Assembly: GCA_947074295.1 (NCBI GenBank)
Contig: CAMTPC010000003.1
Location: 1-64,000, forward strand
Source: an uncultured Bacteroides sp.
Lineage (GTDB): Bacteria; Bacteroidota; Bacteroidia; Bacteroidales; Bacteroidaceae
Length of the DNA: 64,000 bases
Direction of reading: 5' to 3'
Shown in pieces: positions 1-7,843 of this stretch (position 1 is the first letter of the stretch; the number at the start of each line of letters is the position of its first letter). Both the position numbers and the translations under genes were made by a program. The notes beneath the pieces are model-generated. The model made no database searches. It had not been told where the DNA came from and worked only from the letters and a program-made list of their open reading frames with translations.

Positions 1-52
1 GAGCATCTGGTTTACACCCAGAGGGTCGGCGGTTCGAATCCGTCAGCGCCCA
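1..52 (+). tRNA. tRNA-Val (anticodon TAC), 5' part cut by window edge
   Basis: The 3' part of a tRNA is visible. A five-pair anticodon stem (TCTGG/CCAGA) encloses the loop TTTACAC, which puts TAC at the anticodon and predicts valine (codon GTA). A T-arm with the loop TTCGAAT follows, then the 3' acceptor strand AGCGCCC and discriminator A at 52. CCA is not encoded: the next bases are CTT. The 5' acceptor strand and most of the D-arm lie before the window. A terminator follows within 20 bases, so this is probably the last gene of its transcript. Confidence 0.9.
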
Positions 53-67
53 CTTCGCAAAACATTG

Positions 68-100
68 ACCTCGTAGAATAGATATTCTGCGAGGTTTTTT
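68..100 (+). terminator. Rho-independent terminator after tRNA-Val
   Basis: ACCTCG (68-73) pairs with CGAGGT (90-95). The stem continues inward as AGAAT/ATTCT with one G-T pair around a 4-base loop, and is followed by six T's. Confidence 0.75.
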
Positions 101-367
101 ATTATTTTACACTTCTGCGTTTCTAATAAATCCTTAAAACTCCACTTCTCTTTATTGTTTTGCGTGAAAACTCGTTGTTATATATCTGTTATCTCCTCGA
201 TTTTATGTAGTTTTGCGCACTTTATGTCAGTGTAGCTTAAATAGTTACACAATGTATTGATTTTTAAAGAGTAAATCAAAACAACTATAGCTGATAGAAA
301 GGTGTACTATATGCAGTCATGAGATATGAAGGTAATAGGATTGTTCGGTCAGCTCAATACAGAAACT
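101..367. other. Non-coding spacer and leader before queD
   Basis: No convincing gene is present. The spacer holds a TAnnTTTG-type box at 208-215 and a short hairpin at 230-250 (GTGTA/TACAC with inner CT/AG). The leader was examined for a preQ1 riboswitch because the downstream genes make preQ0, but no recognisable aptamer was found. Confidence 0.4.
208..215 (+). promoter_or_regulatory. Candidate -7 box for queD-queE-folE
   Basis: TAGTTTTG fits the Bacteroidetes -7 consensus TAnnTTTG. No clear -33 TTTG stands about 19 bases upstream, so the call is weak. Confidence 0.3.
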
Positions 368-700
368 ATGTTTACAGTAAAAAAAAGAATTGAAATATCA
401 GCTTCGCATAGCTTGAATCTTTCGTATGAAAGCAAATGCGAGCAGTTGCATGGTCACAACTGGGTGATTGAGATTTACTGCCGTTCACGCGAGTTGAATG
501 CCGATGGTATGGTAATAGATTTTTCGCATATCAAAGAAATCATTAAGGATAAGCTCGATCATAAGAATCTCAATGATATACTTCCCTTTAATACCACAGC
601 AGAGAATATGGCTAGATGGATTTGCGACCAGGTGCCCCATTGCTTCAAGGTGATGGTGCAAGAATCGGAAAACAATACAGCTTGGTATGAGAAAGATTAA
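368..700 (+). CDS. queD: 6-carboxytetrahydropterin synthase QueD
   Basis: This is a 110-residue enzyme of the PTPS/QueD family. It converts 7,8-dihydroneopterin triphosphate to 6-carboxy-5,6,7,8-tetrahydropterin, the second step of queuosine precursor synthesis in the cytoplasm. Visible signature residues are His14 in SASHSL, Cys24 (the family catalytic cysteine position) and His28/His30 in LHGHNW, which would make up the zinc site. The frame is open from an ATG at 326, but the ATG at 368 gives the usual family N-terminus (MFTVKKRIEISASH), so that start was chosen. The 3' end overlaps queE by 14 bases, which indicates translational coupling. Length is normal for the small bacterial QueD type. 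Confidence 0.9.
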   Translation: MFTVKKRIEISASHSLNLSYESKCEQLHGHNWVIEIYCRSRELNADGMVIDFSHIKEIIKDKLDHKNLNDILPFNTTAENMARWICDQVPHCFKVMVQESENNTAWYEKD

Positions 701-1229
701 TGAGATTTTTTATAGCTTGCAGGGTGAAGGTGCACAGACGGGTACGCCGGCTGTGTTCGTGCGTTTCTCGGGATGCAACCTAAAGTGTGATTTTTGCGAT
801 ACAGCTCACGAGGATGGTGTGATGATGACGGATGAGGCCATCATAGCCGAAGTGGCTAAATACCCAGCACCTCTTGTTGTATTGACGGGTGGCGAACCTT
901 CTCTTTGGATCGACCAAGATTTCATCAATCATTTGCGGACATTGGGTAAGAAGATTGCCATCGAAACAAATGGTACACATCTTTTGCCCGAAGGTATAGA
1001 CTGGATCACGTGCTCACCTAAGAAGGGTGGTCAGGTGCTGTTGCCACGCATAGACGAGCTGAAGGTGGTTTACACCAGACAGGATATGTCTGTTTACGAA
1101 AATATGCCAGGAGCTAGGTTTCTGCAACCTTGTTCGGGCGAAAATATAGACGAAGTAGTAGAATACATTAAACAAAATCCCACATGGAGACTAAGTCTAC
1201 AGACACACAAGATATTGAAAATAAGATAA
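687..1229 (+). CDS. queE: 7-carboxy-7-deazaguanine synthase QueE
   Basis: This is a 180-residue radical SAM enzyme that rearranges 6-carboxytetrahydropterin into 7-carboxy-7-deazaguanine. The N-terminal substrate segment (FYSLQGEGAQTGTPAVFVR) is followed by the radical-SAM cluster motif Cx3Cx2C at Cys30, Cys34 and Cys37. A TGGEPS motif follows around residue 68, matching the SAM-binding GGE of the superfamily. The C-terminus (LSLQTHKILKIR) is complete for the short QueE type. It overlaps queD by 14 bases and folE by 46, so the three genes form one transcript that runs from GTP to the deazaguanine core. Confidence 0.92.
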   Translation: MRKINEIFYSLQGEGAQTGTPAVFVRFSGCNLKCDFCDTAHEDGVMMTDEAIIAEVAKYPAPLVVLTGGEPSLWIDQDFINHLRTLGKKIAIETNGTHLLPEGIDWITCSPKKGGQVLLPRIDELKVVYTRQDMSVYENMPGARFLQPCSGENIDEVVEYIKQNPTWRLSLQTHKILKIR

Positions 1230-1771
1230 AAGATATATTCTCGCATATCGGTGATGATCCACAGCGAGAAGGTTTGAAGGGAACACCCGACCGTATTTTG
1301 CGTATGTGGAAAGAGATATTCCGCGGTTATGATGAAACGCAGAAACCTAAGATCACTGTTTTCGAGAATGGCAAGGACCGATTGGCTTATAGCTCGGTTG
1401 TGCTAGATACCGGTTGTTTTTACTCGATGTGCGAACATCACATGATGCCCTTCTTCGGCGACTATTGGTTCGGTTATATCCCCAATCCTAAGGGTAAGAT
1501 TTTGGGTATATCCAAGGTGGCACGTGTCGTAGACTACTGTGCCGCACGTCTGCAAGTGCAAGAGCGCTTGGCGCAAGATGTAGTGGAGATGATTCGTGAG
1601 GCTTTGGGTGATGAATATCCTCCACTGGCTATTGGCGTGATTCTTGAAGGTGAACACCTTTGCAAAACGATGCGTGGTGTGCGCAAGCAGGGTAAGATGC
1701 ATACTTCTTTCTTCTTTGATGGAGGTAAACTGAACGAACTGAAAGATGATCTTTATCGGTTTAAAGGATGA
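1184..1771 (+). CDS. folE: GTP cyclohydrolase I FolE
   Basis: This is a 195-residue GTP cyclohydrolase I, which turns GTP into 7,8-dihydroneopterin triphosphate, the shared precursor of folate and of the QueD substrate. Zinc ligands expected from the family are visible at Cys83 and His86 (CEHHMMPF) and at Cys160 (GEHLCKTMRGV). Its position behind queD-queE suggests it supplies the queuosine branch. The ATG at 1184 lies 46 bases inside queE. The next in-frame ATG (Met41) would remove conserved sequence, so the long overlap looks real unless a non-ATG start is used. A strong terminator follows. Confidence 0.93.
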   Translation: METKSTDTQDIENKIKDIFSHIGDDPQREGLKGTPDRILRMWKEIFRGYDETQKPKITVFENGKDRLAYSSVVLDTGCFYSMCEHHMMPFFGDYWFGYIPNPKGKILGISKVARVVDYCAARLQVQERLAQDVVEMIREALGDEYPPLAIGVILEGEHLCKTMRGVRKQGKMHTSFFFDGGKLNELKDDLYRFKG

Positions 1772-1826
1772 TTTTTGTGTGAATTAATCATAAGAAAATA
1801 TAGCATAAATCAATAAAATATAGTAG

Positions 1827-1866
1827 AGGCCTTGCAGGAATTTGTTCTGTAAGGCCTTTTTGCTTT
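1827..1866 (+). terminator. Rho-independent terminator after folE
   Basis: AGGCCTTGCAG (1827-1837) pairs with CTGTAAGGCCT (1847-1857), with a single mismatch and a 9-base loop, followed by a T-rich tail. It closes the queD-queE-folE unit. Confidence 0.85.
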
Positions 1867-1944
1867 TTGACATCTCGACGGGTAAAAACCAAACTAACTC
1901 TTTTTTGTTTCTTCTGTAGTTAAGTTTTCAATAGGATAACAGGG

Positions 1945-3393
1945 ATGAATGCAATAAAAAGAGTTTTTGCATTTTGTCTATTTTTTCAGGTAATCATATA
2001 TTGTTCTACCGGGCAAAATGTAAGTATATATCGGCAGAGTGATTCTTTGTGGTATAACAAGAAAAAACCATTGCTTGCTATAGGTGAAGTGTTGGTCATC
2101 AACATGGGTGTATGGGCTTTCGATCGCTATATAGCTGATCAGGATTTTGCGCACGTGACGCCTCGTAGCATCCAACGTAATTTTAAGAAAGGTTTTGTCT
2201 GGGATGATGATATTATTGCTACCAATTTCATTTCACATCCATATCATGGGTCTCTGTATTATAATTCAGCTCGCTCCAATGGTTTTAATTTCTATCAATC
2301 TATCCCGTTCGTGGTAGGAGGCAGCTTGATGTGGGAGTGTTTCTTGGAAACCGAACCTCCATCAATCAACGACTTGATTGCAACAACGGCTGGAGGTACA
2401 ATGTTTGGTGAGATATCTTATAGAATATCGGGCTTGATTTTGAATAATTCTAAAAGAGGTGTCAATCGGGTGATTCGAGAAATAGGGGCAGGGCTCATTT
2501 GTCCGGTGCGCGAAGTGAATCGTGTATTTTCTGGGGCTGCTTGGCGACAAAGTGATTACAATCAAGATGATGATATTCCTTTTGAATTGAATATCTGGGC
2601 TGGATGTCGCATGCTTAAGCGGAAGATTGGTAGTGGCTATTCTCCTTTCGGTGAGCTAGCGGTTTCCTTTGTGTATAATCCCAATCGCGATGAGTGCGAA
2701 CAACCTTATGATTGGTTTAGCGTGAACATGATTTTAGATGCGGGAAAGCGCTCTTGTAACTTTCGTCAGATGAATGTATCAGCATTGCTGTGGGGTAGGG
2801 ATGTGGGCAACCGAAGAGCTGGAAATTGGCACTTTGGCGTCTATCAGAATTTTGATTATTGGGATTCTCCAGTAAAGATCTATCAGCGCACGCCCTATCG
2901 CTATTCGCAGGTGCTGGCTATCGCGCCCGGCATCAACTATAAGACTATCGAGGATAAATGTGTGAAAGCAGATTTTACTACGCTAATCAATGCGATCGGG
3001 CTTGGAGCGAGTGGTACGGATTATTTCTGGGTAGGTGAACGTGATTATAGTTTTGGGAGCGGTTTGGGAGCACAGATCAAACTTTCCTTGGATTTTTTTG
3101 ATTCAGCACTGCGTTTTAAGGTCATGGCCAATAATTCGACTCTCTACACTTGGAAAGGTTATGATCCGAATCGTAATCTATATCTTGAACATCCGAATGA
3201 GTTGAATACACAAGGCGATAAGGGGCATGTAAACTTTACTGCTGTCGAAGCTAGTGTAGGCTATTATTCGGACAAAAACTGGAATATGCAGTTTGTCTCC
3301 GAGTTTATCAATCGTTATACTTATTATGCCTATCATCCCTCTCGGCAATACTCTGCATGGAGCTATGCCTTGAGAGTGGGTTATCATTTATAG
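1945..3393 (+). CDS. DUF3943 domain-containing envelope protein
   Basis: This is a 482-residue protein with an N-terminal signal-like hydrophobic stretch (residues about 5-23) ahead of CSTGQN, so it is exported and could be processed by either signal peptidase. The central block around residues 95-125, with TNFISHPYHGSLYYNSARSN, is the hallmark of the DUF3943 family. The rest is rich in aromatic residues and alternating beta-strand patterns ending in a C-terminal aromatic-hydrophobic strand, which suggests an outer-membrane or periplasmic beta-structure (inference). No biochemical role is known to me for the family. Its stop codon overlaps the stop of the convergent HTCS gene by 6 bases, and no terminator separates them. 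Confidence 0.75.
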   Translation: MNAIKRVFAFCLFFQVIIYCSTGQNVSIYRQSDSLWYNKKKPLLAIGEVLVINMGVWAFDRYIADQDFAHVTPRSIQRNFKKGFVWDDDIIATNFISHPYHGSLYYNSARSNGFNFYQSIPFVVGGSLMWECFLETEPPSINDLIATTAGGTMFGEISYRISGLILNNSKRGVNRVIREIGAGLICPVREVNRVFSGAAWRQSDYNQDDDIPFELNIWAGCRMLKRKIGSGYSPFGELAVSFVYNPNRDECEQPYDWFSVNMILDAGKRSCNFRQMNVSALLWGRDVGNRRAGNWHFGVYQNFDYWDSPVKIYQRTPYRYSQVLAIAPGINYKTIEDKCVKADFTTLINAIGLGASGTDYFWVGERDYSFGSGLGAQIKLSLDFFDSALRFKVMANNSTLYTWKGYDPNRNLYLEHPNELNTQGDKGHVNFTAVEASVGYYSDKNWNMQFVSEFINRYTYYAYHPSRQYSAWSYALRVGYHL

Positions 3394-6300
3394 CTGATCC
3401 ATAATCTTATCATCTATAGTATCTCCGTTTCTTTCTTTAAGATATTTAGAAGGTAAACAGCCAAATTCCTCTTTAAAATACTTCGTGAATTGGTTTTGCG
3501 ATAATCCGATCTGATAGGCAATTTGCGAAACATTCATCTGGCTTTGTTCCAGCAACTGCTTGCCGCGCTTGATCCGTAGGATACGTATAAACTCTACAGG
3601 AGACTTGCCAGTGATGGAGATCAGTTTCTTGTATAAGTGTCCCCGACTCATACCGACAAGCGAACTGAGCTCTTCGACCGAGAAATTGGAATTGTCCATA
3701 TTGTCTTCAACTCCTTGTATTGCTTTCTGTATCAGCTGTTCGTCTAGACTACTTATCGTTATTTCGCTGGGTGAAATATCTATAGTATTGAACTTCTGGT
3801 GATTATTGCTAGTCCACTCTATTAATTTATTGATGCGGAGAAGCAGTATCTCTGTATTAAAAGGTTTGGTGATATAATCGTCAGCTCCCTCTTTTAGCCC
3901 ATTCAGTACATGCTCTTCGGCTGTGCGTGCAGTGAGCAATATGACTGGGATGTGCGAAATACGTATATCCGTTTTTATCTTTCGGCAAAGCTCCATACCA
4001 TCCATGACAGGCATCATCACATCGCTAATCACCATTTGTATCGACTCCTTGAACAGAATACTTAACGCTTTCTTGCCGTCTGGAGCATCAAACACCTTGT
4101 AATGTTCGGATAAACATTGAACTATGAAATGTCTAAAATCGTCATTGTCCTCAACTACTAATATGGCCGTCCTATCATCCAGTGGTGTCTTACTTTGCTC
4201 AAGTATAGTTTCCTCATGTGCTGTAGCATCGGGTGTAGAAGATATCTGGGTTGTGATGCCGTTTATCGGTAGCAGGACAGTAAATATAGAACCCGCAGGG
4301 ATATTGTCTGCAACTGTGATGCAGCCTTCGTGCATGATGACATACTCCTTAACAATATTCAACCCAATACCATTTCCTGCATAGGTTGTGGTATGATGGT
4401 TTTCTTGGAAGAAACGTTCAAAAACCTTCTCTTTATTTTCTGGTCGTATGCCTACTCCTGTATCTGTCACCTGTATGCGTGCCTGTTCTCCATCGGCTGT
4501 AGCTATACGATCGATGCTGATAGTCACTGTTCCATTGGGAACATTGTATTTGATGGCATTGGAAATAAGATTAAGGATGATTCTTTTAATCTTATTTCGG
4601 TCAAAATTCATTTCAATAATGGGCGACTTGATTTCAAGAAATACTTTGATGCCGTTTAATGCCGTGATTTGGTGGAAAGGCATGCAAACCTCTTTGATGT
4701 ATTCGCTCAGATTACCAAAAGAGTAGGATAGCTGTGTCTTTTGCTCGTCAAGATGTCGAAAATCCAACAATTGGTTTACTTCGTCGAGCAGCATATTGGC
4801 GCTGCGATGTACCAATTCGAGTTCATCTTTCACCGCATTGGCTTTTTCTTTTTTAAGTAAATGTTCCAAAGGAGTAATTATAAGTGAAAGAGGGGTGCGT
4901 AAATCATGACTGATATTTGTGAAAAAACGCATTTTAGCTTCTTCCATCTTTAGCTGTTGATTTAATTCAATCTCATGCTTTTGTTTTCGCAGTTGTTTGT
5001 TGTGTTTGATTCGTATGCGAAGTGCGGTATAGATGAGTACAGCTAATGCTAAAATGGCATAGCAGGCATAACCGGTCATCGACAACCAAAAAGGAGGTTT
5101 GATGTAAAAAGTCAACCGTGAGATTTGTGTGTCATTATTAAGAAAAGGGTTATTGACCTTGACCTCGAGATCGTACTTGCCAGGAGAGAGCTTGTTGAAA
5201 TAAATACGGTTACCTTCTAGCTTAATCCACTCTTCCTTGTTGCTTAAGCGATAGGCATATTCCAACTTGTGCAGGTTGCCATAATCCATGGCAGATACTT
5301 CGAGGGCGAAGTTATGATCTGTATAATCCAAATAGATGTCTTCGGCTAGCTGAATATTCTTTTTTAGCAATATTCTGCCATCTAAGGTAGCGCTATCTAC
5401 ATCAATAGCTTGATTAGCCAAGAAAAATGCGGTGAAGATGACATTCTGTTTGCTATGGGGATAGCCTATCATATCTGGATTGATAGCCAAGTAGCCACCC
5501 GATCCCCCTATCAATATTTCATTGTTGCGGTTTCGGGTAATTGAGAAATTGTTGAATGTAAAGTTGTCGATGCCGTCTGCCTCAAAGTAGGGATAGCAAA
5601 TATAGTTTAGTTCCTTCTGATTGGGGTCATTGATTATATAAATATGTGTGATACCGTGATCCGTAGCAATCCACATATTTTTGTTTTTGTCTTCAATAAT
5701 AGCACGTATATAAGGATGCGATAAACCTTCATTTTCAGTCAAGTGTATCAATGAGTCGTCCTTCTTATTATAGATATTCAATCCTTTGCGTCCACCCACC
5801 CAAAGCAGTCCACGACTATCTTGATAAATACAGTTGGCATAATTGTCCTGGATGATGGGATGTTCACTGCGTGTATTTGAAGCGTAAACCATCTCCTTCG
5901 TGAATATATCCATGCGATATAACCCAGAACTTGTGGCTATAAGTAGTTCGCGCCCGTTACTATAAGATAGATCGGCTATATAATCCGTAAGTAGGGGCGA
6001 ATTTGCACGGGTATACTTAGTAAGGTTGCCATTACTATCGAGACAATACAACCCCTGTGTATAGGTGGCTAACCAGATGTTTCCGTCATTGTCTTCTGTG
6101 ATGCGCCGTACGTGAAGCGGAATCTCATACCCGTTATCGTTCTTGACTAAAGTGTGTAATGGAGTGAAAGTATCATCGTGTAGGAAGAACGCGCCACCAC
6201 CATAGCTCCCCCACCAAATACGCTTTTGTGAATCTACGAGCGAGCAAACGATAAGATTGGAGGGAAGGTTGTAAGTGCCTTTCTTATAATGGATGCGGTT

Positions 6301-7416
6301 GCCGTTTGATTGATATTGCTCAATTCCTTCACCATCATAACCCATCCAGAGATTCCCTTTATTATCTTCAAGCAGGCAATTAATATCTTCATTGAGCATG
6401 AGTTTCTGATTCTGGAAAGCATTCTTGTCTGGGTTTGTGTAAGCAATGCCTTGTTTACTTGTCCCTATCCACATTACACCTTTATCATCTTTAAAAAAGC
6501 AGTTGATATGGTTGCTCGGTAAAGTAAAAGCTACATCTTTTTTTCGTTGATAATGCTGAACATCTTTGCGCGAACTATTACAGATATAAATTCCTTGGTT
6601 ATCCGTTCCTATCCATATATTGCCCATGTCATCATCAATCAATGACATGACGATATTTTGTCCTTTATCAAAAAGCTCAAAGCCAGGGAAGTTGACCCAA
6701 AGTTTTCTCTTGCTATCATAACTAGATATATGGCTACCTTGCGAAGTATATACCCATAAAGTGTGTGTGGTGTCTAAATAAATCCTAGGGCGGAACTCAT
6801 TAGCGCAATTAGTAGCGCACTCTGCTAGCAATGTATTATTAGTAGTATCAGTTCTTACGATTTCATTATTGGAAAGAAGTATATAGCTATTTGCGCCGCG
6901 GCTGCTTAAATGAATGACTTCTGTAGCTTCTGGGATGATATAGTGCGATAATTCCTTTTTGTCAAATTGATAATGGAAGAGTGTATCTCCTGCATTGCAC
7001 CACATGTTCTTGTCTTCATCAATAAAGAGTTTACTGATCGTAGCCTTGATGCCTATCCTTTCTAAAGGTAAATGTATCGAGTTGATGAACTCGTCTTTTT
7101 CGCGATTGTAATAGCAGTAGTTGACAGGGGTTTTTAGCCATAACGTGCCTGCCCCGTCTTCGGCTATCCATTCTACATCATTATTGTATGCGCCCAATTC
7201 TATTGTGGTGTAGTGCTTGAAGCGATAACCATCGTAGCGATTCACTCCGTTTCGGGTAGCAAACCACATGAACCCAAACTGATCTTTTACGATACTCTGT
7301 ATGAAGTTATCTGATATCCCAGATTTAATGTCTAATTGATGAAAATTGATATTCCCCCATGAAGTCGTGGAGAAGAATACAAAGAGTATGATATAACAAA
7401 TGAAACGTTTTAGCAT
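3388..7416 (-). CDS. Hybrid two-component system sensor/regulator (HTCS) of the mannan locus
   Basis: This 1342-residue one-protein signalling system is typical of Bacteroidetes glycan loci. In order it has a signal peptide (about 1-21), a long periplasmic region of two-component propeller repeats (W-A/I-G/A-T and G-L-Y-R patterns, about 25-690), a Y_Y_Y domain (about 720-800), one membrane helix (about 805-830), a HisKA domain with His837 in ISHDLRTPL, and a HATPase domain with NLISNAIKYN, DTGVGI and GNGIGLN. A receiver domain with phospho-acceptor Asp1132 in ISDVMMP and a C-terminal AraC-type helix-turn-helix end the protein. By family knowledge the propeller binds an oligosaccharide and the AraC domain activates the neighbouring operon. 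It is divergent from the first SusC gene across a 427-base control region. All signalling residues are present. Confidence 0.95.
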   Translation of the reverse strand: MLKRFICYIILFVFFSTTSWGNINFHQLDIKSGISDNFIQSIVKDQFGFMWFATRNGVNRYDGYRFKHYTTIELGAYNNDVEWIAEDGAGTLWLKTPVNYCYYNREKDEFINSIHLPLERIGIKATISKLFIDEDKNMWCNAGDTLFHYQFDKKELSHYIIPEATEVIHLSSRGANSYILLSNNEIVRTDTTNNTLLAECATNCANEFRPRIYLDTTHTLWVYTSQGSHISSYDSKRKLWVNFPGFELFDKGQNIVMSLIDDDMGNIWIGTDNQGIYICNSSRKDVQHYQRKKDVAFTLPSNHINCFFKDDKGVMWIGTSKQGIAYTNPDKNAFQNQKLMLNEDINCLLEDNKGNLWMGYDGEGIEQYQSNGNRIHYKKGTYNLPSNLIVCSLVDSQKRIWWGSYGGGAFFLHDDTFTPLHTLVKNDNGYEIPLHVRRITEDNDGNIWLATYTQGLYCLDSNGNLTKYTRANSPLLTDYIADLSYSNGRELLIATSSGLYRMDIFTKEMVYASNTRSEHPIIQDNYANCIYQDSRGLLWVGGRKGLNIYNKKDDSLIHLTENEGLSHPYIRAIIEDKNKNMWIATDHGITHIYIINDPNQKELNYICYPYFEADGIDNFTFNNFSITRNRNNEILIGGSGGYLAINPDMIGYPHSKQNVIFTAFFLANQAIDVDSATLDGRILLKKNIQLAEDIYLDYTDHNFALEVSAMDYGNLHKLEYAYRLSNKEEWIKLEGNRIYFNKLSPGKYDLEVKVNNPFLNNDTQISRLTFYIKPPFWLSMTGYACYAILALAVLIYTALRIRIKHNKQLRKQKHEIELNQQLKMEEAKMRFFTNISHDLRTPLSLIITPLEHLLKKEKANAVKDELELVHRSANMLLDEVNQLLDFRHLDEQKTQLSYSFGNLSEYIKEVCMPFHQITALNGIKVFLEIKSPIIEMNFDRNKIKRIILNLISNAIKYNVPNGTVTISIDRIATADGEQARIQVTDTGVGIRPENKEKVFERFFQENHHTTTYAGNGIGLNIVKEYVIMHEGCITVADNIPAGSIFTVLLPINGITTQISSTPDATAHEETILEQSKTPLDDRTAILVVEDNDDFRHFIVQCLSEHYKVFDAPDGKKALSILFKESIQMVISDVMMPVMDGMELCRKIKTDIRISHIPVILLTARTAEEHVLNGLKEGADDYITKPFNTEILLLRINKLIEWTSNNHQKFNTIDISPSEITISSLDEQLIQKAIQGVEDNMDNSNFSVEELSSLVGMSRGHLYKKLISITGKSPVEFIRILRIKRGKQLLEQSQMNVSQIAYQIGLSQNQFTKYFKEEFGCLPSKYLKERNGDTIDDKIMDQL

Positions 7417-7435
7417 AGTAATATTTATTTGTGTT

Positions 7436-7443
7436 CAAATATA
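7436..7443 (-). promoter_or_regulatory. Candidate -7 box for the HTCS gene
   Basis: On the minus strand this reads TATATTTG, matching TAnnTTTG, 20 bases ahead of the HTCS start codon, which would give a very short leader. No clear -33 element is seen. Confidence 0.35.
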
Positions 7444-7708
7444 AAGCATATTGCTAGAACAGGGAAAAAATGACTAAATCAATATTCATCGTAATGTATT
7501 CATGTGTCATTGATTTGTATCATGATACATAAAGAAGAAACTCATAAACATCCGACTGACAAAGTTAACTGCCTGGCCCCTACATTTGTACCCAATCAAT
7601 AGGTTATACACATATAGAACAAAATGATTCATAGTTGAATCACGACATGACTTATCAAGTAGTATTAATGGTTTACACCAATTTGGTGGATTTAGAACTG
7701 TCATAAAT

Positions 7709-7777
7709 AGTATCGGATATTGACTAATCGATTAGAATTGATAGTCCTTTGCGATTGCTCAGTATCCGATATTTGAC
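7709..7777 (+). repeat. Direct repeat pair, candidate HTCS binding sites
   Basis: Copies at 7709-7724 and 7761-7777 share AGTATC-N-GATATT and GAC, with one substitution and one inserted T. The 52-base offset would put both on the same DNA face. Each core (TATCGGATA or TATCCGATA) is also nearly palindromic. Confidence 0.5.
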
Positions 7778-7843
7778 AGTGAACATGTAAGAAGAAAACA
7801 ACAATATATAATATACCAATTACTTAACTTTATTGTAATACTT

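Larger units (their letters stand above)
7417..7843. promoter_or_regulatory. Divergent control region between HTCS and SusC operon
   Basis: No gene is supported here. The region holds several symmetric elements: a 14-base perfect palindrome TGTATCATGATACA (7516-7529), the inverted repeat TGATTCA-4-TGAATCA (7625-7642), CACCA-3-TGGTG (7676-7688), and an imperfect direct repeat AGTATCGGATATTGAC (7709-7724) / AGTATCCGATATTTGAC (7761-7777). The copies start 52 bases apart, close to five helical turns. By analogy with AraC-type activators, the direct repeats upstream of the SusC start are the best candidate HTCS sites (inference). Confidence 0.55.

Noticed and set aside
101-367. Possible preQ1 riboswitch before queD
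   Set aside because: Position is suggestive, but the only hairpin is short and the adenine-rich tail and pseudoknot of known preQ1 aptamers could not be placed.
7507-7704. 65-codon minus-strand frame in the HTCS/SusC spacer
   Set aside because: No homology-like pattern or start signal. The region is better explained as control DNA with several dyads.
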